Assembly (NCBI GenBank): GCA_002342165.1
Contig: DDPM01000128.1
Span: 9,936-29,674, forward strand
Origin: Hylemonella sp. UBA2468
Lineage (GTDB): Bacteria; Pseudomonadota; Gammaproteobacteria; Burkholderiales; Burkholderiaceae_C
DNA length: 19,739 nt
Direction: 5' to 3'
Shown: positions 6,677 to 14,356 of the stretch, one piece after another
Layout: the number at the start of each line of letters is the position of its first letter
Numbering within the stretch: the stretch's first letter is position 1
Translations under genes and position numbers: made by a program
The notes under the pieces: model-generated
The model's input: the letters and a program-made list of their open reading frames with translations, nothing else
Databases searched by the model: none
Told to the model about the DNA's origin: nothing

Positions 6677-7439
6677 ACCCCAGACCACAACCAGCTTGGA
6701 TGCTCTGGCAACTCGAGCCAAGATTGCCATCATTGTTCCGGCTACCAATACAGTGGTGCAACCTGAAATGGAATCCATGCGCCCACAAGGGGTGACCAAT
6801 CATGTGAGCAGGATGTACTTGCCACCAAGACCTTATGACGACATGGAGTCTTACCGCAAGGCATTGGACACCGAGGAAGGCAATTTAGAAGAAGCGCTGC
6901 ATTTGGTGCTTCCAAGCCAGCCGCAAGCTGTGGCACATGGACACTCCATCCATTCTTTTAGGGGCGATCGAGCCCGTGCATTAAAAGAAGAACGTCGGCT
7001 TGAAGATATGTCGGGTATCCCCTTTGTAACGCCTTCCATGGCTGTCCTTGAAGGACTTAAGGCTATTGGAGATCCTAAAAATATCGCGGTACTCACACCC
7101 TATTGGCCTCCAGCGGATGCCTTGATTGAAGAGTTTTTCACCTCGTGTGGGTATCAGGTTATGGCCAAGAAGGGTCTGCAAGCTCAAGGTCCAATTGCTG
7201 TTGCTCAATTTACAGAACAGCAGATCATGCAAGGTTTTGAAGCGCTGAAGGTCCCAGGTGTTGAAGCGTTCATCCATGTGGGCACCAATTTGCCGGTGAG
7301 TGCGATCACACCCAAAATTGAATCTGCTTTTGGCATTCCGCTCATTGGCGTTAATGTGGCCACCTATTGGCTAGCGTTGCGTCGACTTGGACTCAAGGAT
7401 CCTCTTCCCGGTTTTGGTTTGTTGGCTGAAAATTATTAA
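6666..7439 (+). CDS. Maleate isomerase / arylmalonate decarboxylase-like protein without the catalytic cysteines
   Basis: The fold is that of the Asp/Glu racemase superfamily, maleate cis-trans isomerase branch (257 aa). Recognisable are PATNTVVQPEME (25-36), the first active-site loop (88-99) and the second loop HVGTNLP (204-210) followed by FGIPLIGVN. Family enzymes use one or two cysteines in these loops. Here the first position appears as H93 and the second as G206, and the only cysteine (C161) is elsewhere. It may therefore catalyse a different, cysteine-independent step or only bind ligand. Between a monooxygenase and an amidase, an isomerase, racemase or decarboxylase role on a dicarboxylate half-amide would fit. 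The ATG at 6666 lacks a strong ribosome site. Confidence 0.75.
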   Translation: MSSKPQTTTSLDALATRAKIAIIVPATNTVVQPEMESMRPQGVTNHVSRMYLPPRPYDDMESYRKALDTEEGNLEEALHLVLPSQPQAVAHGHSIHSFRGDRARALKEERRLEDMSGIPFVTPSMAVLEGLKAIGDPKNIAVLTPYWPPADALIEEFFTSCGYQVMAKKGLQAQGPIAVAQFTEQQIMQGFEALKVPGVEAFIHVGTNLPVSAITPKIESAFGIPLIGVNVATYWLALRRLGLKDPLPGFGLLAENY

Positions 7440-7448
7440 TCACAGTCC

Positions 7449-8756
7449 ATGCAACTGCCCGACCGAATGACCGATTTGCTTTCCATGGTTCGTTCGGGCT
7501 CCATTACGGTCAAGCAAGCTCAAGATGCTCAAAGGTCAAAAGCCTTGGAGTTGAATCAATCGTTCCATGCAGCCGTCTGTTTTCATGACTCTGGTGATGA
7601 AACTTATCAAGGGGCATTCAGTGGCGTAGCACTGGCACATAAAGATATTTTTGATATGTCGGGTAGGGCGCCAGGTTGCGGCGTCAATAGCGGAGTGGAT
7701 GCACCTCAAACAGTACCTGCCGAAGTTTTAAATTTGTTGCGACAACAAGGTGCCATGCATATGGCCTCTTTGGTGATGGCGCCATGCGCGGCCGGTGCCA
7801 CAGCACAAAACCCCCACTTTGCGGCATGTGTTAACCCTCTTGATTCTCTAGCCGCAGTGGGCGGATCATCCAGTGGTTCAGCTGTTGCTGTGGCTTCTGG
7901 TATGAGCTACGCCTCTTTAGGCTCAGATACATCAGGGTCAGTGCGCATACCCGCAGCGAGTTGTGGCATTTTGGGGCTTAAGACCACTTTAGGCTTGGTA
8001 AGTACCCAAGGCTGCATGCCCCTTGCGCCATCTTTGGACACCATTGGTGTATTGGCCAGATACGCTGAGGATGCGCAATGCGTGCTTCAAGCGGTTTTAA
8101 CGGAGGGCGCTCGTTCGCAACTTGTTGAGGTGAACCCTCAACAACTTCGTCTGAAAGCTTGGTTGCCTCCAGATTTAGACCCTGAAGTGGCGTGTGTCAT
8201 GTTGCAGGCGTTGGATGAATTTGGCGTTGAGTTTCACATAAACCATTTACATGGTTTTAATGATCTGAGCGAATGGGCCAACCAAGTGCTCTGCAAAGAG
8301 GTAAGCCAAACTTTTTCAAAAGCGCTGCAAAACGCTATTGCTGAGCCTGGTGTTCGATCTTTGGCTAAGTTTGGTACTTCCGTGTCGGAGCAGGCATATC
8401 AAGATGCGATGCATCAACGACAAAAGCGGTGTGCTGCATTTCTTCTGCAAAATTTAGCTGATGCCGATTTGCTTATTTTTCCGGCATTGCAAGTACCGTT
8501 GCCGGATTGGCGAGAGGTGGAAATTGGCGCAAGCTCATTTTGCAAACCTAAGTTCTTGGGCATGTTTTATTACATGGGCTTTGTGAATTATTTGGGCTTG
8601 CCTTGTCTTTCTCTACCCGCTGGGCGAGACCGTGGGGGGAGACCTGTGGCTGTTCAGGTTTTAGGCAGGCCACTGATGGACATGGCGTTATTGGAGTGGG
8701 CCAAGAGTTTGGAGTCTGTTTGGGGTAAGTGGAGTCAGCGTTTTTCTATTCATTAA
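7449..8756 (+). CDS. Amidase signature family amidohydrolase
   Basis: This is a 435-aa amidase of the Ser-cisSer-Lys class (AtzF, GatA, malonamidase and aryl-acylamidase relatives). The triad is visible: K65 (in ALAHKDIFD), cis-serine S140 (in AVGGSSSGSAVAV) and nucleophile S164 (in GSDTSGSVRIPAASCG). The length is normal. It hydrolyses a carboxamide to acid and ammonia. The C-terminal substrate-specificity part (about 235-400) does not point to a specific substrate. It follows the isomerase-like gene by nine bases and precedes a binding-protein gene by ten, so it is part of one operon. It probably releases ammonia from an intermediate made by the monooxygenase and ring-opening steps. A GatA role is unlikely given this context and the absence of gatB and gatC. 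Confidence 0.87.
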   Translation: MQLPDRMTDLLSMVRSGSITVKQAQDAQRSKALELNQSFHAAVCFHDSGDETYQGAFSGVALAHKDIFDMSGRAPGCGVNSGVDAPQTVPAEVLNLLRQQGAMHMASLVMAPCAAGATAQNPHFAACVNPLDSLAAVGGSSSGSAVAVASGMSYASLGSDTSGSVRIPAASCGILGLKTTLGLVSTQGCMPLAPSLDTIGVLARYAEDAQCVLQAVLTEGARSQLVEVNPQQLRLKAWLPPDLDPEVACVMLQALDEFGVEFHINHLHGFNDLSEWANQVLCKEVSQTFSKALQNAIAEPGVRSLAKFGTSVSEQAYQDAMHQRQKRCAAFLLQNLADADLLIFPALQVPLPDWREVEIGASSFCKPKFLGMFYYMGFVNYLGLPCLSLPAGRDRGGRPVAVQVLGRPLMDMALLEWAKSLESVWGKWSQRFSIH

Positions 8757-8766
8757 GGAGTTGATC

Positions 8767-9753
8767 ATGTACATGTATAAAAAATGGGTAACTGGTTTTG
8801 TGGGAATGCTTGCATGCATTGCCGCCTTTTCTGTTCATGCTGTAGGCCCAGCGCCTGCGCCCATGAAGCAAAAGGAAGTGCTGACGGTGGGTTTTGTCAA
8901 AGTGGGTCATTTGTCACCGCTGTTGATGGTTGAGGAAGAATTAAAAAAACTCAATATTGAAGTCAAGCGCGCCGAGTTTGTTCGCTATGCAGATGCTCGT
9001 ACGGCTTTGCTTTCCAATTCCGTAGATGTGTCGGCCGTAGGGCCTGGAGACTTGGCCATTGTGGCGGCCCAAGGCAGTAAAAACCTGATTGGTTTGTCTG
9101 GAGTGGGCAGCTCACCTAAGTACTTGGTGGTACGTAAGGGCGTCAAGATTGACGATTGGGCTGACATCAACGGCAAAAAAATTGCCATTGCACCGGGCTC
9201 CGCCGTTTGGTTTCAGTGGGCCATGTCTTTGATTGAAAAGAACGTGCCTTACACCTCGTTTTCTCCTGTCAACGTTCAAGGTGGTGGAACAGCTTTTGTT
9301 CAGGCGATGAAGCGTGGTGACATTGACGCCATGGTCTTGTGGGAGCCCTTTGAGTCTCAAGCTGTTGCCGAAGGCGATGCTTATTTCGCAACCAAGTTGG
9401 ACTACAGCCAATCCAAAGCAGTTGGAGCAGAGCTGGGCATGTTGGCGGCCTCAGGTGAGGCCATGAACACCAAAAAAGAACTGGTGCGTCGCTTTTTATG
9501 GGCGTATTTCAAGGCTGAAGAGCAATTGATTAAAAACAACGAGGAATTTGCTAAAACCTATTCTGCTTACACCGGTTTGCCACTGAACGTGACCAGAGAG
9601 TCTGCCAAGATCATCAAATTGGGTGGCGTGCTTAACAAAGACCAAGTCAGTCGTTTAGCGGAAGCTGCTTTCAAGCAAGGCATCGTCCAAAAAGATGTGA
9701 CCAAAGAAGCCGCAGCACTCTATGACGACGCTCTTGCTAAAGAAGTTCGTTAA
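8767..9753 (+). CDS. ABC transporter substrate-binding protein (NMT1/SsuA/TauA-like)
   Basis: This is a 328-aa periplasmic receptor. An N-terminal signal peptide (KKW start, hydrophobic core about 8-22, cleavage near VHA) is followed by VLTVGFVKVGHLSPLLMVEE, typical of the SsuA/TauA/NMT1 class. Further class features are DVSAVGPGDLAIV, INGKKIAIAPGSAVWF and MVLWEPF. Relatives bind sulfonates, nitrate, pyrimidines or aromatic acids. The ATG at 8767 is chosen because AAGGAG (8755-8760) sits six bases upstream; an in-frame TTG at 8761 directly abuts the ribosome site. It forms a complete importer with the next two genes. The ligand is probably the compound degraded by the surrounding enzymes (inference). 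Confidence 0.87.
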   Translation: MYMYKKWVTGFVGMLACIAAFSVHAVGPAPAPMKQKEVLTVGFVKVGHLSPLLMVEEELKKLNIEVKRAEFVRYADARTALLSNSVDVSAVGPGDLAIVAAQGSKNLIGLSGVGSSPKYLVVRKGVKIDDWADINGKKIAIAPGSAVWFQWAMSLIEKNVPYTSFSPVNVQGGGTAFVQAMKRGDIDAMVLWEPFESQAVAEGDAYFATKLDYSQSKAVGAELGMLAASGEAMNTKKELVRRFLWAYFKAEEQLIKNNEEFAKTYSAYTGLPLNVTRESAKIIKLGGVLNKDQVSRLAEAAFKQGIVQKDVTKEAAALYDDALAKEVR

Positions 9754-9776
9754 GTTTTTGTTGGACACGGCAGTTA

Positions 9777-10586
9777 ATGGGTCTTAGTTTGATTCGAAGC
9801 ACCACCCCCAAGTTTTTGCTTGGGTTGGTGGTGCCATGTCTCGTGCTGGTGTTTTGGCAATGGGTAGGTTCATTGGCCAGCATGGCGGGCATTTTGCCAA
9901 CGCCCTTGCAGGTGCTGAGCGGCTGGCATGACTGGATATTTGGTCAACCTGGATTGGGGCTGAATCCCTATTTAGGTACTTGGTTGTCCAATGTTCAGTA
10001 TTCATCTTTCAGGGTGATTCAAGGGTTTGTGCTTGCAGCTTTTTTAGGCGTCCCTTTAGGGCTCTTTATCGGCTGGAGTCGCACTATTTCATCCGTTATG
10101 GACCCCATGATTCAGTGCTTAAGGCCCATTCCTATAACAGCTTGGCTGCCATTTTCTATTGCCATTTTTGGCATCAGAGACATGGGTTCTATCTTTCTTA
10201 TTTTTTTAGGCGGCTTCTATGCGATTGTGGTCAACACCACGCAAGGGGCCAGAGATGTGGAGCGCAATTTGGTAAGGGCTGCCATGATGATGGGGGCGAG
10301 TCGCAGCAGTCTTCTTTATCGCGTGGTTTGGCCCTCTGCCATGCCTTCTATGTTCACGGGTTTAAGGATTGGCCTTGGCATTTCTTGGACGGCCGTTATC
10401 GTCTCTGAAATGGTTGCTGTTAAATCTGGTTTGGGCTATGTGTTGTGGGACGCTTATTACGTTGGGCGCATGGACATTGTTTTGGCCGATATGGTGTCTA
10501 TCGGCATGATGGGTTACATCAGTGACCGCATCATTGTGTTTGTTGAAAAGCGAACCTTGGTTTGGCGGGTTTTGCAAAGTCACTAA
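9777..10586 (+). CDS. ABC transporter permease (SsuC/TauC-like)
   Basis: This is a 269-aa inner-membrane permease of the BPD_transp_1 family, with hydrophobic segments at about 13-36, 80-100, 115-150, 200-225 and 230-250. The EAA loop reads AAMMMGASRSSLLYRVVWPSAMPSMF in outline, followed by TGLRIGLGISW. It is 23 bp after the binding-protein gene and 17 bp before the ATPase gene. It is a distant paralogue of the cynB permease in this window, sharing the PISPLAW/PIPITAW coupling region and the TGxR segment, but clearly serves a different substrate. Confidence 0.88.
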   Translation: MGLSLIRSTTPKFLLGLVVPCLVLVFWQWVGSLASMAGILPTPLQVLSGWHDWIFGQPGLGLNPYLGTWLSNVQYSSFRVIQGFVLAAFLGVPLGLFIGWSRTISSVMDPMIQCLRPIPITAWLPFSIAIFGIRDMGSIFLIFLGGFYAIVVNTTQGARDVERNLVRAAMMMGASRSSLLYRVVWPSAMPSMFTGLRIGLGISWTAVIVSEMVAVKSGLGYVLWDAYYVGRMDIVLADMVSIGMMGYISDRIIVFVEKRTLVWRVLQSH

Positions 10587-10603
10587 ACATTAAATCCAAC
10601 CAT

Positions 10604-11362
10604 ATGTCTCATATCCACATTCACGAACTTTCCAAAACCTATCCCGGAAAACCGCCGGTTCAAGCTCTGGATTCCATTGACTTGGATGTGGCACCAGGGG
10701 AGTTTGTGGCACTTCTTGGCCCGTCAGGTTGCGGCAAATCCACATTACTGAACCTTATTGCGGGTTTTGAGGCCCCCACTTCAGGGCGTTTGCTCTTTGG
10801 GGATCAAGTTGTAACCCAACCTGGTCCGGACCGTGGCGTGGTGTTTCAAGAGGCTGCACTTTTTCCGTGGCTCACCGTATGGGACAACGTGATTTTTGGC
10901 CCCCAAGTTCAGGGCAAACGCTCAGCAGAATATGAGGCTCGCGCTCAAGAAATGATCGATCTGGTAGGTCTTTCAGACTTTAAAAATCATTTGCCGGTTC
11001 AACTCTCTGGAGGCATGAGGCAACGTGTGGGTATTGCTCGCATCCTCACCCTGGGTTCCAAGGTGTTGTTGATGGATGAGCCATTTGGTGCGTTGGATGC
11101 GCAAACACGACTCACCATGCAAGAGTTGCTGCTATCTGTGTGGCAGCGACTCAAGCCCACCATTATTTTTGTAACGCACGATATTGACGAGGCCATTTTT
11201 TTGGCCAGCTCCATTTATGTGATGTCAGCTCGACCTGGTCGCATGCAAAAACACATCCCTGTTCCACTTGCTAGACCGCGCACGATTGCCGATACCGCCT
11301 CTGAAACCTTCAGCACGATGAAGCTGGAGATTCTTAACCTCATTCGACACACCCACGACTGA
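10604..11362 (+). CDS. ABC transporter ATP-binding protein (SsuB/TauB-like)
   Basis: This is a 252-aa ATPase that completes the second importer. Motifs are Walker A GPSGCGKS (39-46), Q82 in FQEA, signature LSGGMRQR (134-141), Walker B VLLMDEP (154-160), GALDAQTR and switch histidine H192. The ATG at 10604 is chosen over an in-frame TTG at 10562, because the shorter protein starts with the normal MSHIHIHELSKTYPG beta-strand and the longer one would overlap the permease. The tail (SARPGRMQKHIPVPLARPRT) is standard for nitrate/sulfonate-type ATPases. The deacetylase-like gene follows after two bases. Confidence 0.9.
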   Translation: MSHIHIHELSKTYPGKPPVQALDSIDLDVAPGEFVALLGPSGCGKSTLLNLIAGFEAPTSGRLLFGDQVVTQPGPDRGVVFQEAALFPWLTVWDNVIFGPQVQGKRSAEYEARAQEMIDLVGLSDFKNHLPVQLSGGMRQRVGIARILTLGSKVLLMDEPFGALDAQTRLTMQELLLSVWQRLKPTIIFVTHDIDEAIFLASSIYVMSARPGRMQKHIPVPLARPRTIADTASETFSTMKLEILNLIRHTHD

Positions 11363-11364
11363 CT

Positions 11365-12237
11365 ATGGCCAACCCACGTATTCCCTATCGATTTTCAAAC
11401 GATGGCCCCAAGCTCAAACCCGCACCAGAGGGCGGCATCATGGTGCATTTGGTGGTCAATGTGGAACATTGGCAGTTTGATGCCAGCATGCCTCGCACCA
11501 TCATCACGCCACCTCATGGCAAAGAAACGGTACCGGATGTTCCCAACTTCAGTTGGGCAGATTACGGCATGCGTGCAGGACTTCCGCGCATTATTGAGGC
11601 GATTCAGAGCCGCGGCCTTCCTGCTTCGACCAGTTTTAATGCGGGGGTGATTCAAGCCTACCCCCAAGCAGCCCAGGCCATGCATGAAGTTGGCTGGGAA
11701 TTTATTGGGCATGGGGTGCACCAAAAATCACTGAACCATGCAGAGGGCGAGCAAGACTTGATTGCCACCAGCCTCAACATGATTGAGACATTTACAGGAA
11801 CAAGACCTAAAGGTTGGTTAAGTCCAGGATTGCGTGAATCGCACGACACCCCTGATTTCTTAAAACAGCTGGGTATTGAGTATGTTTTTGATTGGGTGGT
11901 GGATGACGTACCTCATTGGATGAGCACGCAACACGGCCCGTTATTAGCCTTGCCTTACAACTTAGAGGTGAATGACTCCATCATTTACGCTGTAGAAAAG
12001 CATGCCTCTGAGGAAATGTATTTGCGTTTGGTCAATACCTTACGTTTGTTTGAGCGCGAAGCCCAACACCACCCAAGAGTTCTTGCCATTGGTTTGCACC
12101 CCCATCTCATTGGTGTACCGCATCGTTTCGGAAGCTTTGAACGCATGCTCGATCTCTTAATGAAAACGCCTAATGTGTGCTTTAAAACCGGTCAAGGCAT
12201 TGCACATTGGTATACAGAACAGGTACCTGCTCCATGA
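11365..12237 (+). CDS. CE4/NodB-fold polysaccharide deacetylase-like hydrolase, allantoinase (PuuE)-like
   Basis: This is a 290-aa cytoplasmic protein (no signal peptide) of the CE4 superfamily. Instead of the secreted deacetylase TFDDG motif it has NVEHW (32-36), as in the PuuE-type branch. The metal-ligand loop is GHGVHQ (H116, H119), followed by WLSPGLRES (151-159), a DW/DD region (176-181) and LHPH (244-247). PuuE relatives hydrolyse cyclic amides such as allantoin. Its place between an ABC ATPase and an SDR, with an amidase nearby, makes a cyclic-amide hydrolase likelier than cell-wall or chitin deacetylation. It starts two bases after the ATPase stop and shares an ATGA overlap with the SDR. 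The exact substrate is unknown. Confidence 0.8.
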   Translation: MANPRIPYRFSNDGPKLKPAPEGGIMVHLVVNVEHWQFDASMPRTIITPPHGKETVPDVPNFSWADYGMRAGLPRIIEAIQSRGLPASTSFNAGVIQAYPQAAQAMHEVGWEFIGHGVHQKSLNHAEGEQDLIATSLNMIETFTGTRPKGWLSPGLRESHDTPDFLKQLGIEYVFDWVVDDVPHWMSTQHGPLLALPYNLEVNDSIIYAVEKHASEEMYLRLVNTLRLFEREAQHHPRVLAIGLHPHLIGVPHRFGSFERMLDLLMKTPNVCFKTGQGIAHWYTEQVPAP

Positions 12238-13016
12238 ACTTACAACTTGAACACAAAAGAGTATTGATTACCGGCGGCTCCAAAGGCATTGGCTTATCCA
12301 TAGCCTTGGCATTTGCCGAAGAGGGCGCGCATCCCGTTTTGGTGTCAAGACACAAGTCCAATCTTGACCATGCTGTGGGTGAAATCAAGCAACGCACGTC
12401 TATCGTTCCTGAGGTCATTGAGCAGGATTTGGGCGCAGCAGGTGCTGCTGAAAAACTGTATGCCCAAGTGGGTTCAATTGATGTGTTGGTGAACAACGCG
12501 GGTGCAATCCCGGGTGGAAGTCTGCATGACATTGATGAGGCCAAGTGGCGCGCTGCTTGGGAGCTCAAGTTGTTCAGTTACATCAACCTTACACGCGTGT
12601 ATTTGGCTGAAATGGAACAGCGCGGTTCCGGGGTTATTGCAAACATCATAGGCATGGCCGGCGTTGCCCCCCGATACGAATACATTTGTGGCTACGCTGC
12701 CAACGCGGCTTTGATTGCATTTACACAAGGTATCGGTGGCGCCAGCGTCAGAAAAGGCGTTAGGGTATTTGGTATCAATCCCTCTCCTACCAGAAGCGAC
12801 CGCATGCAGCAGATGCTCCAAAACCAAGCTCAAGCCAAGTGGGGGGATTCCAACCGCTGGCAGGAGTTGACGACTGCCTTCCCTTTTGCCCGACTTGCTG
12901 AACCGACCGAACTGTCTAAGTTGACTGTTTTTTGTGCCTCCCCCTTGTGTGGTTACTTAAGTGGAAGTGTGATTAACGTCGATGGTGGCCAAATGTTCAC
13001 AACTCCTAAGGCATAA
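12234..13016 (+). CDS. Short-chain dehydrogenase/reductase with atypical active site
   Basis: This is a 260-aa classical-length SDR. The NAD(P)-binding motif TGGSKGIG (13-20) and the structural NNAG (87-90) are intact, as is the C-terminal SGSVINVDGGQ segment. The catalytic Ser position reads NIIGMAG (G140), and the usual YxxxK is replaced by YICGYAANAAL (Y150, Y154, N157), so Ser and Lys are missing. This pattern matches an SDR subgroup I recall from other proteobacteria, so it may be a conserved variant and not decay. The ATG at 12234 overlaps the previous stop (ATGA). It is the last plus-strand gene of the cluster. The reaction cannot be stated; an oxidoreductase using a different acid/base, or a non-catalytic binding role, is possible. 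Confidence 0.8.
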   Translation: MNLQLEHKRVLITGGSKGIGLSIALAFAEEGAHPVLVSRHKSNLDHAVGEIKQRTSIVPEVIEQDLGAAGAAEKLYAQVGSIDVLVNNAGAIPGGSLHDIDEAKWRAAWELKLFSYINLTRVYLAEMEQRGSGVIANIIGMAGVAPRYEYICGYAANAALIAFTQGIGGASVRKGVRVFGINPSPTRSDRMQQMLQNQAQAKWGDSNRWQELTTAFPFARLAEPTELSKLTVFCASPLCGYLSGSVINVDGGQMFTTPKA

Positions 13017-13035
13017 GAACGTTCAATCGCAATTT

Positions 13036-13070
13036 CTTGGCTCTTTTAATGTAAAGCCTGAAGAGTCAAG
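13036..13070. terminator. Imperfect hairpin between convergent genes, possible terminator
   Basis: CTTGGCTCTT (13036-13045) and AAGAGTCAAG (13061-13070) form 10-bp inverted arms with one G-T mismatch and a 15-base loop. It lies between the SDR stop (13016) and the end of the minus-strand oxidoreductase (13046), overlapping the latter's last codons. There is no clear U-run on either strand, so termination is uncertain. Confidence 0.35.
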
Positions 13071-14356
13071 GGAAAGGTACTTGTCTTGACCCTGACGGCC
13101 AAATGTCTGACTTCGTAAGCGGGTACTTCGCAAGCCCCCAACAACGAGGCGGCCAGTGTCACGGCTTGGCGGTTGATAGGCTCGATAAAGCGGCTGGCGG
13201 TGCCGTTCAAACTGATGCAATCGCCCATGGCGTAGATGTTGGGTTGGCTAGTGGCCATCGTGGCGGGATTGATTTCAATACCCTGATACCACTTAAGCCT
13301 TGCGCTTTGCGCCAGCCGAGTGGGCGTGGCAAGCCCTGTGGCGGCGATCAGGTGGTCAGCCGCAAAGCGTTGGCCACAATCCGTGGTCAACCGTAGGCGT
13401 TGTTTGATGCGCTCCACCTGTTTCACATTCAAGCCGCCCTCAAACCGAATGGGTAAATCTTTCCAAGCTTGCAGCAAGGGGTTGCCTGCCAATTCAATGG
13501 GCCAACGACTGAGCGGCGTGCTTGAGGCATCTATGAGGGTGATCCGATGCCCTCCAAGGGCTAGGTCATTGGCTAGCTCGCAGCCAACCAGGCCCGCCCC
13601 GACGATCAGTACTTCTTGCGGACCCGAGCGAGGCGAATGCAGCAGTGAACTTCGAAATTTAAGGTAAGCATCCAGGTGGTTGATGCGCCAGCAAATATCC
13701 ATCGGCAATGATGGTGGGACTTGAGCTTGAGCCCCATGGGCCAGCACCAGTTGGCGGTAGCGTAAAGTGCCTTTGGTGGTCCGCAGCTGCTGACTTGTAG
13801 TGCAAATGTGCACTGCATGCGTGTCTGCCAGCAGCTTCACTTGAAGTCGTTCAGCAGCGGCAGCGCCGGTTTCACGGATCAGGGCAGATCCATCCAGCCC
13901 GCGGGCAATGGCCACGGACAACATGGGTTTGTCGTATCTGTGGCCTGAACAGGCTGACACCAGGGTGATGGGCAAGTGGGCATTCGCCTGACGCAGCGTT
14001 TGCGCCAGTTGCCAGCCTGCATGCCCTGCACCCACGATCACCACACCGGGGTCTGAGTTGCGCACACGAACGATAGGAGTGCCCGTTGCATGCTGAGCCT
14101 GTAACCGTAATGTGCTGAGGTCAGGTGGTGTGAAAGGCTCAAAGTCGGCTTTTGTGACGCCACACAGCGGACAGGCCCAGTCCTGCGGAATGTCTGCAAA
14201 TGCGGTGCCAGGCGCTAGCCCAGAATCCACATCACCTTCGGCTTCGTTGTAGACCCAACCACAGGCCAAGCAGATGTAAAGGGCTTGGCTTAAGAAGTTT
14301 GAACTTCCAATAACTTGCTTGACCGCAGCTGCTGGTCCTGTGTGGTTGGGCATCAT
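13046..14356 (-). CDS. Rubredoxin fused to FAD-dependent NAD(P)H:rubredoxin reductase
   Basis: This 436-aa two-domain protein carries an N-terminal rubredoxin (about 27-75) and a reductase domain (about 104-430). The iron ligands are C29, C32, C62 and C65, in CLACGWVYNEAEGD and WACPLCGVTK. The reductase has an FAD motif VIVGAGHAGWQLA, a second Rossmann motif VLIVGAGLVGCELA for NAD(P)H, an ATG-type motif, and YAMGDC near the C-terminus. Electrons would pass from NAD(P)H via FAD to the built-in rubredoxin, then to an oxygenase or other acceptor. The start at 14356 is chosen because its ATG overlaps the stop of the upstream dehydrogenase-like gene (ATGA). A longer frame to 14539 would run through that gene. 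It is the last gene of the minus-strand operon; the adjacent flavoprotein is the likely partner. Confidence 0.87.
   Translation of the reverse strand: MMPNHTGPAAAVKQVIGSSNFLSQALYICLACGWVYNEAEGDVDSGLAPGTAFADIPQDWACPLCGVTKADFEPFTPPDLSTLRLQAQHATGTPIVRVRNSDPGVVIVGAGHAGWQLAQTLRQANAHLPITLVSACSGHRYDKPMLSVAIARGLDGSALIRETGAAAAERLQVKLLADTHAVHICTTSQQLRTTKGTLRYRQLVLAHGAQAQVPPSLPMDICWRINHLDAYLKFRSSLLHSPRSGPQEVLIVGAGLVGCELANDLALGGHRITLIDASSTPLSRWPIELAGNPLLQAWKDLPIRFEGGLNVKQVERIKQRLRLTTDCGQRFAADHLIAATGLATPTRLAQSARLKWYQGIEINPATMATSQPNIYAMGDCISLNGTASRFIEPINRQAVTLAASLLGACEVPAYEVRHLAVRVKTSTFPLTLQALH

Noticed and set aside
172..11362. Recent duplication of the two ABC transporters
   Set aside because: The permease and ATPase pairs share only general family motifs; sequence differs throughout, so they are distant paralogues.
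13103..13667. Plus-strand open frames at 13103-13396 and 13320-13667
   Set aside because: They lie antisense to the rubredoxin-reductase gene, have no recognisable motifs or ribosome sites, and the minus-strand protein has clear FAD and NAD motifs throughout.
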